A stretch of 64,000 bases of DNA from Rhizophagus clarus (Eukaryota > Glomeromycota > Glomeromycetes > Glomerales > Glomeraceae): the NCBI GenBank assembly GCA_015698045.1, contig BLAL01000246.1, forward strand, positions 1,612,001 through 1,676,000, in the 5' to 3' direction. Position 1 is the stretch's first letter. Each line of letters opens with the position of its first letter. Made by a program: the position numbers and the translations under genes. The notes beneath the pieces are model-generated. The model saw nothing but the letters and a program-made list of their open reading frames with translations. It ran no database searches and was not told the origin of the DNA. Shown one piece after another: positions 11,545-22,566 of this stretch.

Positions 11545-12693
11545 CGGGATAATATGTGAGGGAGGAGATATGAACTAAACTCGAAAAGGAGAAAAAGATA
11601 TTACTAGAAATTTGAAGAGGAACTAGAAATACGAAAGGAGAAAAATATGAGAAAAAGGGGAAAAACATGAACCAGAAATTTGAAAATGAGGAACTAAAAA
11701 TACGAAAAAGGGGTAATACATGAACCAGATGTTCAGAAAAATGAGGCAAGCTGTCATAACGTCATTTCCGCCATTCTATACTAAAAAAGAAAAAAAACTT
11801 GCGAAATATTGCGAAAAATGGATAAACTAATGCGAAATATTACAAAAAATGAATGAACTAATGCAAAAATTTTGCATCGTGATATTACGAAAAAAAAATT
11901 ATAACACTTTCATGAGAGAATTTTTAAAAAAACTCTCGTAAAAACATATAGTACAATCGAAGTATTAATCAACACCCATTTATAAAAAAATAAGATGTTA
12001 CACATGTTGGGGCTTTGTATGCATGGCAAAAAAAAAGTTGCAGCCAGTGAACTCATTTGGCTAATCAGATTGATAGTGATCTTGAACGCTTATAACTGAT
12101 TATCGCATAAATTTGTGGCTGATCATCCGTCCATTATTGTAAAATGTGTTAAGCCAATAAATTTGCGGCTGATTATCAGATGATTAGCCAATTGAATAAG
12201 CCGTATTAGCCATTCAGATTCTTACAGCCCGTTACAGCAAATTCAAAATATGCGAAACATTCAGCACTTTTGCTGTCAGGTTCGCGGGTTAACAGGTTGC
12301 CGGCAAGTTGAAATAGTAAACAAAATAATAAACAATATTTATATGTTACATCATAGACTTGTTACATTTATTTTTAGATTTGCCAGCCCACGAACTCGGC
12401 AAGTTCCTGGCAGCAAAATTGCTGAGTGTTTCGCATATTTTAAATTTTGCTATAATGCGTAAATTTGCGAATGATTCTGCGATATTAGCCACCAGATTCT
12501 TACAGCCAGTTCTATTCATTAATGCGTAAATTTGCGTAGTCGTATCTATTTAAATAACTCAATCAATTGTAATCCATTCAATTAATTCATAAATTTTTAC
12601 AATGAAATATAATTTTATTAGCACACAAAATCTCATATAAATTGAATAGTAAATTGATACTTTTCATCAAATTTGACGCGTTAATTTAGCAAC
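11545..12693. promoter_or_regulatory. Divergent intergenic region of the giant element
   Basis: This 1.15-kb gap separates the minus-strand gene from the transposase and must hold both promoters if they were ever expressed. It contains GCGAAATATT-type motifs like those at the element ends (11795-11890), repeated words such as AAATTTGCGGCTGAT and TTCTTACAGCC, and a small foldback element. No specific promoter box can be defended. Confidence 0.45.
12236..12453. mobile_element. Short foldback/MITE element
   Basis: Inverted arms share AAAATATGCGAAACA and TCAGCA.TTTTGCTG, with arms of about 40 bp and a loop of about 120 bp. No target duplication is obvious. The 70-aa frame across it (MRNIQHFCCQV) is a translation of the arms, not a gene. 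Confidence 0.65.
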
Positions 12694-15440
12694 ATGAGTT
12701 TCAAATGCCCCCTTTGTATGCGAATATTCAGTCAACGCTTTGCATATACTCAATACGCCCAAAAATGCTTAAAAAATGTAGAAGTAGAAGTAGAAGAAGA
12801 TGATGATAATAATGATAGTGAAAAATATAGCAGTGAAATGGATACAAGAAGTAATCTAAGTAGTGAATATGAAAATGATAAAGTTGAGGTAATTATGTTA
12901 TTTCAGATTATTCTTTTTAAAGCTCTCAAGAAAAAGCTCAAATTATACTAACTCATTTGGTTTATAATTTTAGGTGGATGATGATAATGATGTACAAAAT
13001 ATGTCATTTGACAGTATTGAAAGTGCAATATCAGAGATGAGCCTTGAAGATAGTAACATTGAAAATATATTAGATTCATCTGAAGAGCCTGAAATTTTTG
13101 AAGAACCCAAAAATCTCAATACCAAAACTTGCACAGAATTTCCTAATGATGCTTATAAAGATCTAATGTTATTAGTAACGAAATATAAAATAAACAATAA
13201 AAGTGGTAATGAAATAATACGTTCTTTTAATAAACATTCAAATCTTACAGAATCACCATTACCAAAAAATATCGAACAGGACGAGCATTTATGAATAATA
13301 TGAAGTTTTCTAATTTAGAATTTAGTAAAGTTCTTATAACAAAACATGAGGATAAAGATTATTTTCTTTATTATCAAAACTTAATACAGTGCATCAAAAA
13401 TATCTTAACTGTTCCTGACATAACACAAAATTTTGCACTATCTTACGAAAACTATGAGGTAAATAGTAAATATTAGTTAATTCAATAATCTAAATAATAT
13501 TTATTTTAATTTATTTATATTATTTTATAGTATAATAGAGAAAGTATTTACAGTGAACAAAACACTGGAAAATGGTGGAAAACTACGCAAGAATCCTTAC
13601 CTACTGGTTCTAAATTATTATCAATTATTTTATATTCAGATGCAACAACTACAGATACATTAGGAAAAAGTCAATTGCATCCAATATATATTACATTAGG
13701 TAATATCCCAATATGGCGTTGTAATAAACAGGATGCAAAGCAACTTTTGGGATATTTACAATTTTAGAAGCTGCAAATAAAGATCTGGTTCGTGATACCT
13801 TTCATAAATCTTTACGTCATTTACTAGAACCAATTATTTTATTAAAAGATGGTATAGACCTTTTTATAAATAATGAAAATACCTGGTTTTATCCTAGAGT
13901 TTCAACTATTATTGCAGATTGGCCGAAGGCTGCAAGTTTTTGTTTAGTTTATAAATCCTCCAATTCAAACCTTCCATGTCACTCCTGTTTAGTTAAAAGG
14001 GAAAATCTTGCAAATATAGACTTATCGGTTAACGATGTAATACTAAGAATTCATGATGAAATGCGTAAACATTTTGAAAATGATACACAAAGATCTGTTT
14101 GCATAGAATCTGTACATAATTTTTTTTGGGATTTACCGTAAGTATGCAAAAGTAGAAATAATTATAATAACATATATATATATTAATTATAAATATTTAT
14201 ATTATCAAGGAATATAAATATCTACTTGGCTACCGTTCTTGACAGAATGCATCATTTATATTTAGGATTATTTCGTTATCAAATTATCTTCACGTGCGAT
14301 ATCTTAAAATCGCAATATGTTAATGGTAATAAATTAGTTGAAGAAGTAGATCGCCATCTAGCAGCAATTCCACGTTTTCCCGGCATTAAAATTTTTTCCA
14401 ATGGACTGCAGTCAATTGCAAGATTAACTGCTAGTGAATATCGAAGTTTGATGAAAGTCATGATATTTGTTATTGATAATTTATATGATGAAAATAATAA
14501 CGAAGTAGATAATTTTGTAAATAATGATGATCTTACGAAATTGTACAAATATTGGAATGAAATGTATATTTTAAGTAGATATGAAGAATTTAGTGAAAGT
14601 GACTTGGAAAAATTTAATGTATGTATTAAAATTTTAGTAAAATTGAAAATTTAAATTAAATAAATTAAATTAACATTTAAATTTTAGGATGCAATACATA
14701 GATGGGCCCAGATGTTTGTCAAGGCTTTTAAATTTGTTTCTCCTTCCAATTTGAAGTTACCTAAATTGCATTCATGGGTTTATCATATTATTGACTCAAT
14801 ACGATTTTATGGCGCAATAAATGTCTATACTACAGAAACTTACGAAAGTCTTCACAAATATTTTATTAAAATACCTTACCGAATTAGCAATAAAAAAGAT
14901 GTCGAACCTCAGCTTTTACGAACTATAAGTATTTGAAAATTTTATTTATTGTATATATTTATTATATAACTTAAGATGGAAATTAAATTAATAGATAAAA
15001 CGTCAAGCAATATCTATTAGAATGTCTCAACATTCAGTGAATCCGGCAAAAACACCTCGCACTTATAAATTTTCTGCAAGACTCTTTGAATTCTCTTTAC
15101 AAGATGCAAATACATTTTTTAATGAAAAAAAAGATTCTGTAGACAATAAAATGCAGACTGGTTAGTGTTCCGCAAACGATTTGGTCAAATCAAATCAATT
15201 CGGATTTGATTTGAAGTTTGATTTGATTCGATTTGATAATTTTGATTTGCAAATCAAATCCAAACTTCAAAACAAGATTTGAGTTCAAATCCAAATTAAA
15301 AAAAAAAGATTTGATTTGATTTCAAATCAAATTCAAATTAGCTTAAACTAATTCAATCAAATCCGAATCAAATCTGACAAATCCAAATCAAATCCAAATC
15401 AAATCGAATTAAATATACATGACCTGATTAAACGTAATTA

Positions 15441-17804
15441 CAGGACCCCGAACAATACTAATATAACTCACAAATGTATAAAGGCAGGGTCATGTGACTT
15501 GCCGATCTAATCAGATAATCCGAATATCTGATCTTTTTTTTAATCATTTATCAGTTTATTTTTGTAGTGTTGCTAGACGAAAGGCACGACCGGACTTTTG
15601 GAATTAAGGTAAGGGAGGGTGGGAAGTGTTTTTCGGTGTTTTTTTTAACTATTTAATTAATTATTATTTTTTTATTTTTTTGTAGTGTTGCCGGACGAAA
15701 AGCATGACCGGACTTTTGGAATTAAGGTAAGGGAGGGGTTGGGAAAGGTGTTTCGTTGTTTTTTTTTTAATTAATTAAGTATTAACTTTTTTTTTTACTT
15801 TTTGTAGTGTTGCCGGACGAAAAGTACGACCGGACTTTTAGAATTAAGGTAAGGGAGGGTAAGAAATGTTTTTCGGTGTTTTTTTTAACTAATTAATTAA
15901 TTATTTTTTATTTTTATTTTTTGTAGTGTTACCGGACGAAAGGTACGACCGGACTTTTGGAATTAAGGTAAGGGAGGGGTTGGGGGAGGTGTTTCGTTGT
16001 TTTTTTTTTAATTAATTTAAGTATTAACTTTTTTTTTACTTTTTGTAGTGTTACCGGACGAAAAGCACGACCGGACTTTTGGAATTAAGGTAAGGGAGGG
16101 TGGGAAAGTGTTTTTCGGTGTTTTTTTAACTATTTAATTAATTATTTTTTTTTATTTTTTTGTAGTGTTGCCGGACGAAATGCACGACCGGACTTTTGGA
16201 ATTAAGGTAAGGGAGGGTGGGGAAGTGTTTTTCGGTGTTTTTTTTAACTATTTAATTAATTATTTTTTTTTTATTTTTTTGTAGTATTGCCGGATAAAAT
16301 GCATGACCGGATTTTTGGAATTAAGGTAAGAGAGGGGTTGGGGGAGGTGTTTCGTTATTTTTTTTTTAATTAATTAAGTATTAACTTTTTTTTTTACTTT
16401 TTGTAGTGTTGCCAGACGAAAAGTACGACTGGACTTTTGGAATTAAGGTAAGGGAGGGTTGGGGGAGACGTTTCGTTGTTTTTTTTTAATTAATTAAGTA
16501 TTAACCTTTTTTTTATTTTTTTGTAGTGTTGCCGGACGAAAAGCATGACCGGACTTTTGGAATTAAGGTAAGGGAGGGTGGGGGAAGTGTTTTTCGGTAT
16601 TTTTTTAACTAATTAATTGTTTTTTTTTTATTTTTTTGTAGTGTTGCCAGACGAAAAGCACGACCGGACTTTTGGAATTAAGGTAAGGGAGGGTGGAGAA
16701 GTGTTTTTTCGGTGTTTTTTTTAACTATTTAATTAATTATTTTTTTTTTATTTTTTTGTAGTGTTGTCGGACGAAAAGCATAACCGGACTTTTGGAATTA
16801 AAGTAAGGGAGGGGTTGGGGGAGGTGTTTCGTTATTTTTTTCTTTAATTAATTAAGTATTAACTTTTTTTTTTACTTTTTGTAGTGTTGCCAGACGAAAA
16901 GCACGACCGGACTTTTGGAATTAAGGTAAGGGAGGGTTGGGGGAGGTGTTTTGTTGTTTTTTTTTAATTAATTAAGTATTAACCTTTTTTTTTATTTTTT
17001 TGTAGTGTTGCCGGATGAAAAGCATGACTGGACTTTTGGAATTAAGGTAAGGAAGGGTGGGGAAGTGTTTTTCGGTATTTTTTTTAACTAATTAATTGTT
17101 TTTTTTTTATTTTTTTGTAGTGTTGCCAGACGAAAAGCATGACCGGACTTTTGGAATTAAGGTAAAGGAGGGGGGAAGTGTTTTTCAGTGTTTTTTTTAA
17201 CTATTTAATTAATTATTTTTTTTTATTTTTTTGTAGTGTTGCCGGACGAAATGCATGACCGGACTTTTGGAATTAAGGTAAGGGAGGGTTGGGGGAGGTG
17301 TTTCGTTATTTTTTTTTAATTAATTAAGTATTGATTTTTTTTTATTTTTTGTAGTGTTGCCGGACGAAAAGCACGACCGGACTATTGGAATTAAGGTAAG
17401 GGAAGGTGGGTGAAGTGTTTTTCGGTATTTTTTTTAACAAATTAATTATTTTATTTTTTATTTTTTGTAGTGTTGCCGGGCGAAAAATACGACCGGACTT
17501 TTGGAATTAGGGTATTAAAACCCAAAAAAGAATAATAAAAATAAATAAATTTGGTATAAAATACCGAAAAAAAGTGAAAAAATAAATAAAATAAAATAAA
17601 TTTTGGTAAATACCGAGTAATTTAATTTACCGAAATTAGTATTTTTTAAAAATAAATCCACATATATCTATTATAAACTCTACACAAACATAATATCCCA
17701 AATTGACCGATCTACGCAAACTCAATTTGTAGGTTTAAAAGTAATTTCATATAAACTCTACGCAAACCCGTATATGAGTTATATTGGTATTATTCAGGGT
17801 CCTG
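15441..17804. mobile_element. TIR element nested in the hAT-like element
   Basis: Thirty-base termini CAGGACCCYGAAYAATACYA (continuing to about 15470 and 17775) match at 27 of 30 positions in inverted orientation. TAATTA flanks both sides (15435-15440, 17805-17810), so the target is TA or TAATTA. No transposase is visible. Almost all of the inside is the tandem array of exon-like units, with AT-rich edges (17513-17770 contains GGTAAATACCGA-type motifs). Confidence 0.85.
15558..17512 (+). repeat. 17-unit array of microexon/intron-like repeats
   Basis: Seventeen units of about 118 bp. Each has a 41-nt core running from TGTTGCCGGACGAAAAGCAC to GGAATTAAG. A T-rich run ending TTTTTGTAG precedes it in all units and GTAAGG follows it in nearly all; the last unit reads TTAGGGTATT instead. 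Two kinds of spacer alternate: one with TTTTTCGGTG and AACTATTTAATTAATT, the other with GTTTCGTT and AAGTATTAAC. From unit 6 on they follow a four-unit order of about 478 bp. Two of three frames of the core are open and one ends in TAA; because 41 is not a multiple of 3, serial joining would reach a stop. Core starts run from 15568 to 17471. Confidence 0.9.
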
Positions 17805-18800
17805 TAATTACCGTAAATATTATTGGTAGTTACTGCAACCACATGATGTCCAACCCTCCTTAAACACACTAAAGAAATACGTTTCACAACATTTTTTTAT
17901 TAATATTGCGTTGCAAACCGCATTTTTTTATTTAAAATTCAACAAATCACAAATCTATTTGAATGAATTTGATTTGATTTGAATTTGAATTTGATTTGAA
18001 TCGAATCAAATTTAAATCAAATCAAATCAAATTCAAATCAAATTTCAAATCAGATTTGAATGGTTTGATTCAAATCCGAATTCAAACTTTTCAGATTTGA
18101 TTTGATCAAATCAAATTTCAAATCTAACTTGATTTGGTCTAATTTGATTTGTGCAGAACACTAAGACTAGTTTTGCTAGATTTATAAGTTGTTTGGATTC
18201 ATATCTAGATTTACTTGATAGTTTCACAATTATTAGTGAAACCCGAATAAACATATACGGATCGGTAACACTGAAAAATGGTGCCATAATGCGTGCCACA
18301 AACAGGTATCATAATAAAGTATAGTTTAGCGACATAGCTATTTCAATGGATTCTGAAAAATCAAATGATTATATATCAGACAAAGGACTTTGTTATGGAC
18401 AGGTATTTTTCCAATTTATGTAATAATTTATTATAAAAGTATTAATAAATATTTATTATTTATAGGCCTTATTGTTAGCAGAAGTATTAACAGACTCACC
18501 GCTAAATCTCGCATTAATTCAATGGTACGATTTTAAATCTAAAAGGAACCCATATTTATATGGATGTCCTCACTTAAAATTGATAGAATTATATAACTTT
18601 GTAGCTATAGAGTCTATACATGGTGTCGTTTACATAGTACCCCAATTTGATAAACAAAATGAATATTTCGTAAATAAATATATTTTTTAGTCACTTGATA
18701 TAGGAGTTTTGATTTATTTTAATAAAATTATATCCTTAAAAGAATTTATGGTTACGTTTTACATATCATAAATAAAATGCAGATTTATTTATTTAATTAT

Positions 18801-19010
18801 TAACAACGTGGGTGTGACATAAATAAATCATGACTGAAATTTGTGTTCAATTTGTGTTGATAATTCTGGTAAAAAATTATTAATTTTGGCCAAATTTCGT
18901 TAAATTTGTTAAATTTGTGTTGAATTTGTGTTGAATTTGTGTTGCGTAATTTTTTATTTATCACAAGGGGATGATATTTAGTAATTGTATGTACGATGTA
19001 CAAGATTTTT
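18801..19010 (-). repeat. Internal inverted repeat, right arm
   Basis: Inverted partner of 9330-9548; the two arms align over about 210 bp with small indels. It lies 111 bp downstream of the transposase stop, as expected for the right end of a Plavaka unit. Confidence 0.85.
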
Positions 19011-19378
19011 TTTATGATTTTTTTAAGAAATGTACGCAAAATATTTAATTATTTTTAATTAAATTGATTAAAAAAAATTAATTTTTTTAAGAAATGTATG
19101 CGAAATATTTAAAATTCAATAGAATGTGCTAATAATAAATTGTTTTATTTTTAAATATGATATATTGATATTTATATTTAAAACAATTAAACATGTACAT
19201 GATTTAATTAATATGTTTAATGATGAAAAGTGTAATAAATTAAATTTAATTGAAACGAGAAATAAAATCAAACCAAAGAGGTATTGTTCAAATTTTATTT
19301 AAAGTGACATTTTACGACTTTCTTTCAAATTTTTACTCATCCCAAAATCAAATTATAAAAATCAAATCTAAACTAATA

Positions 19379-20029
19379 ATGCCTCGCCACACACGTTCAC
19401 GTCGTTCCCACTATAACGTCCATTGGAACTGGGCTATGATGGACGAACTTGTTGACATACGCCGAGACAGAAACCGCGCCTACCACAATATTAATGGTAG
19501 AAGCCGCTATGATTTTTGGGACTCTGTTACCAATAGGTTCATATGACTAATATCTATAATTTCTTTAAGAAAGAATTTAAATTCAAATTAACCAATCCAT
19601 TTAATTGAATCAGAATAAATAGAATATTTCGAACGAGGGTTTCTGGGCAACAGTGCAGCCAAAAGTGGAGGAACCTCGTCAGGGATTACCATGTAAGTAA
19701 ATAAATAAAATTACATTCATATAAATTAAATGTATTTATCGAATATTCAACTGATTTTGATATTTAGAACTATGTCCTTTATCGTAATGGTAACCCTGGG
19801 CGGCGGCTGTGGACGCGTACTGGCCAAGATATTATTGCGAATTTAGAACAAGATTTTGGGAGAGGCCGGGTAATTATACTATAATAAAATTTATAATTAA
19901 TATTTACGTTCATGTTTTAAATTTGATAAATTTGATCAATTTTAGTCACGCGTGATGATCGTAGGAGAAGGAGAAACTTACCTACGTATCATAGAAGATA
20001 ATTATTTTTATTTTTTTATTATTTATTAA
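19379..20029 (+). CDS. Myb/SANT-like DNA-binding protein, four exons
   Basis: Model: 19379-19536, 19623-19692, 19768-19869, 19946-20029, giving 137 residues with no stop or frameshift. The start MPRHTRSRR is basic. The domain follows the trihelix/Myb-SANT pattern, with tryptophans and spacing as in WNWAMMDELV, YDFWDSVT, QQCSQKWRNLVRDY and RRLWTRTG. Introns are 86, 75 and 76 nt; the first donor is weak (GTTCAT), the others are GTAAGT and GTAATT. It lies inside the giant element, between the internal repeat and the right subterminal array, and is the only intact gene there. Such proteins accompany transposases in Harbinger-type elements and may bind element ends; that role is inferred here. GC content is higher than in its surroundings. 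The upstream in-frame start at 19250 was rejected because the added residues look non-coding. Confidence 0.72.
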
Positions 20030-20389
20030 GTGAGTAGCTAGGCCCAGTCCGTACCAAATATCGGCTGGAGACTCACGTTTTTTTTGGGCTGTGACTGATA
20101 CTGATGTCCACGCCGTACAGCCTGGGTACTATTTTATAAAATAGTAGCAAACAAGTATCAAATGTGTATTTTTTTATTAAGTTATAATAAAAATTAGAAT
20201 TTACTTTAATTTTAACATAAAAATTGTAAATAATAAAAAATTCGTAAATAAAAATAAATTTGTTTTCCCAAACTTAAAAAAAAGGTGTTTATATAAAAGA
20301 AAAGGTGTTTATATTATTTTTGATTATTCAATAGTATCACATGCCCCTTGTATACGTTCTACTGCATACGCAGCTTTAACGATCGAATA
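20030..20389. other. 3' flank of the Myb-like gene
   Basis: A GC-richer 100-bp patch at 20030-20130 has GTGAGTAGC and GGAGACTCAC as imperfect inverted partners. The rest is AT-rich with no gene visible. Confidence 0.4.
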
Positions 20390-21114
20390 GTAATATTAAA
20401 TTTTCGAAATATTTTAACCGTAATATTACGCAGGTTTAAATTTTTGAAATATTTTAACCGTAATATTACGCAGGTTTAAATTTTCAAAATATTTTAACCG
20501 TAATATTACGCAGGTTTACAATCTCGTAAATTTTTGAAATATTTTAACCGTAATATTACGCAGGTTTACAGTCTCGTAAATTTTCGAAATATTTTAACCG
20601 TAATATTACGCAGGTTTACAGTCTCGTAAATTTTTGAAATATTTTAACCGTAATATTACGCAGGTTTACAGTCTCGTAAATTTTCGAAATATTTCAACTG
20701 TAATATTACGCAGGTTTACAGTCTCATAAATTTTCGAAATATTTTAATCGTAATATTACGCAGGTTTACAGTCTCGTAAATTTTCAAAATCTTTTAACCG
20801 TAATATTACGCAGGTTTACAGTCTCGTAAATTTTCGAAATATTTCAACCGTAATATTACGCAGGTTTACAGTCTCGTAAATTTTCAAAATATTTTAATCG
20901 TAATATTACGCAGGTTTACAGTCTCGTAAATTTTCAAAATATTTTAACCGTAATATTGCGTAAATCTTACGATATTGAAAACTTGCGTAATATTTTGACC
21001 GTAATATCACATAAAACTTACGAAATTGTAAACTTATGTAATATTTTGAAATTTTTTCGTAAACTTACAAAATCGTAAACTTACGCAATTTTTCGCCCTA
21101 TAAAATTTCCTGAT
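20390..21114. repeat. Right subterminal array and TIR
   Basis: About ten units, mostly about 62 bp, are built on TTTTCGAAATATTTTAACCG, TAATATTACGCAGGTTTACA and GTCTCGTAAA. The first few are shorter (about 47 bp). The array decays towards the TIR at 21078-21114. Units contain the near-palindromes TAATATTA and TTCGAA. There is no spacer diversity, so it is not a CRISPR array. Confidence 0.9.
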
Positions 21115-21255
21115 GTAACCCTAATTCTAATTCCTAATTCTAATCCTAATCCTAATTCTTAATTTTAACTCTAACCTTAATCCTTAACCTTAACCCTAAC
21201 CCTAATCCTAACCCTAATCTTAACCTTAATCTTAACCCTAATCTACCCTTAATCC
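21115..21255. repeat. Degenerate telomere-like tract (CCCTAA)n
   Basis: About 140 bp of CCCTAA, CCTAAT and CTTAAC variants, with an exact core TTAACCCTAACCCTAATCC near 21190. It starts at the outer end of the giant element. The fungal telomere repeat is TTAGGG, so this is an interstitial telomere-like sequence. Confidence 0.8.
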
Positions 21256-21781
21256 CTAACACTTTTCCTTTTTATTTTTGTTTTTTTATATTTAATTGTA
21301 ATAATGGCTATAATGCTGGCCAGAATTAAATGATCGGCATAATAATTTCCTTATTTGGAATACTTGTGAAACCAACCTGACCAGATTTTTGCAAGGGAAA
21401 ATATTCCTTTTTGGAATTTGTGTAACATAAAATTTCCTTTTTCGGAATAAGAAACTTCCGATTTTTGTAGGGAGTAAAATTTCCTTTTTGGGATTTTGTA
21501 TAACGTCATGTGATAATATGGCCAATAAAAATAAGGTTACACGATTTAAATTTATTTATACAGGTATTCTAAACGTTACAAATATTTTTAATTATATAGA
21601 TATATAGATTTATGGCAAATTTGACCATTATAAAGCAGGAAAAATTATGTAATTCTAACTAAAAAAATAATAATTTATTAATATAAAAATCATTTCACGT
21701 GATTTAATTAAGCTAAAAATTTAGCGGGGTTGTCGCATAATTTATACAAAAATCTCGAATCATTTAATGACAATTTCCCTT
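21256..21781. other. Intergenic
   Basis: No gene is visible. A short imperfect direct repeat (TTTCCTTTTTGGRATTTTG-like) occurs three or four times between 21338 and 21500. Confidence 0.5.
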
Positions 21782-22337
21782 TCAGTTCTCGCGTTCTTTT
21801 AGTTCTTGTGATTTAGGTTTATGATCATGTTCTTCCATTAAACTGATCGATTGTCTTTGTAATTCTTCAATAGAAATTGTATTATTTTTATCATTTCTAT
21901 CCGCTTTGACCTGTTTTAAATACAAATGACTCTTGTATAATTATAAAAATGGATTACAATATTTATAATGTTTATAAAACTTACTCTAGCTTCACTTTCT
22001 GATGCTAATTTTTCATTCCATCCTGGAGCTGTTTCAATCGTGCTTTTTCCTTTATAAAAAAAAATATACACATATATATTAATTATTTTTAACACTGTAC
22101 TATTTCATTTTAATTCACCTTTCTGCTTTTCCTGGATTAAAACTTTCGGATCATCAGACATATGACTACAAAATATAAAAATTGTTGAAAAAATCATTTC
22201 AGTGGATAAATTATATATTTTTTTATTTACCTTCCGACTGGTGAAAAAACACGTGAAATTTTGTAAGAAAAGTGACGAGATTGCGTAAAAGAGGTGCTCG
22301 CAAGCATTTGACGTGTTCTCAAATGTAGACCCAACAT
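21782..22337 (-). CDS. Small putative mitochondrial protein, unknown
   Basis: Model: 22337-22231, 22165-22119, 22049-21985, 21910-21782, giving 115 residues with all junctions in frame. The first 35 residues (MLGLHLRTRQMLAST, then SRHFSYKISRVF) are Arg/Ser-rich and lack acids, as in a mitochondrial presequence. The mature part contains APGWNEKLASESEA followed by VKADR, a pattern I associate loosely with small conserved fungal mitochondrial proteins, and ends in a charged, helical tail (MEEHDHKPKSQELKEREN). Introns are 65, 69 and 74 nt. The stop is 229 bp downstream of... the next host gene's end lies at 22567, and both are on the minus strand. The function is not known to me. Confidence 0.75.
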
Positions 22338-22566
22338 TTTATTTTTATGGCTTTTTTTTATTTTTTCACGCACGAAAAAATACGCTCTATTTATAACATT
22401 TCTACTTCTTACACTTATGATGTAAAATCGATATTTCTTTCTAAATTTGGACTAGAATTATAATCCAGTAACTTTATGATGTAATTAATACATAATTAAC
22501 GGCAAAACTTTGTGCGTAATTTAATAATTTATCTGTTATATCATATTTATTATACTGTGTAATAAA

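Larger units (their letters stand above)
15163..18163. mobile_element. hAT-like non-autonomous element inside the transposase
   Basis: The termini read TAGTGTTCCGCA and, inverted, TAGTGTTCTGCA. The 8-bp duplication is AGACTGGT/AGACTAGT (15155-15162, 18164-18171), 7 of 8 identical, as for hAT. Subterminal zones (15180-15415, 17940-18150) are built of GATTTGATTT and AAATCAAATC words. Removing the element rejoins the Plavaka frame (KMQTG to FARFISCL). The interior is taken up by another TIR element. Confidence 0.9.
12694..18690 (+). pseudogene. Plavaka-type (CACTA superfamily) transposase, interrupted
   Basis: The gene starts MSFKCPLCMRIFSQR, a C2H2-like N-terminus, followed by an acidic stretch. 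Family landmarks follow in order: TGKWWKTTQESLPTG (about 13570), LHPIYITLGNIPIWR, DAKQLLGYLQ, DRMHHLYLGLFRYQIIFT (14245), IPRFPGIK, KLPKLHSWVYHIIDSIRF, YGAINVYTTETYESLHK (14810), then after the insertion SDKGLCYGQ, LIQWYDFKSKRNPYLYGCP and IVPQFDKQNEYFVNKYIF at 18690. Introns with GT-AG ends lie near 12890, 13457, 14140 and 14620. Lesions: frameshifts near 13278 and 13763, an AT instead of GT at the donor near 14930, a TAG in place of Trp near 18326, and a 3-kb insertion at 15163. The transposase is dead but complete in outline. Confidence 0.85.
7844..21114. mobile_element. 13.3-kb TIR-bounded composite element (Plavaka-type)
   Basis: The left end CAGGAAATTTTATAGTGCGA and the right end (reverse complement CAGGAAATTTTATAGGGCGA) form terminal inverted repeats of about 37 bp at 7844-7880 and 21078-21114. 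AT dinucleotides flank both sides, which fits the 2-3 bp target of CACTA-type elements. Both subterminal regions are full of CGTAATATT and TTCGAAATATTTT repeats, a style seen elsewhere only inside this interval. Cargo: an unknown minus-strand gene (9635-11544), a Plavaka transposase (12694-18690) and a Myb/SANT-like gene (19379-20029). A second, internal inverted repeat pair (9330-9548, 18801-19010) leaves open whether this is one element or one nested in another. Confidence 0.7.

Noticed and set aside
11525-11749. 74-codon minus-strand frame upstream of the unknown gene
   Set aside because: Low-complexity Phe/Ser text in another frame; the MATKRGEK start at 11544 fits the exon chain better.
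12250-12462. 70-codon plus-strand frame
   Set aside because: It spans a foldback element; the sequence is the two arms.
15558-17512. Hammerhead or other self-cleaving ribozyme in the repeat core
   Set aside because: No CTGATGA with a matching GAAA on either strand.
19250-19378. N-terminal extension of the Myb-like gene from an upstream ATG
   Set aside because: The added residues look non-coding and the usual basic start lies at 19379.
20390-21114. Regular about 62-bp repeats resembling a CRISPR array
   Set aside because: No unique spacers, eukaryotic context, no cas genes; they are subterminal transposon repeats.
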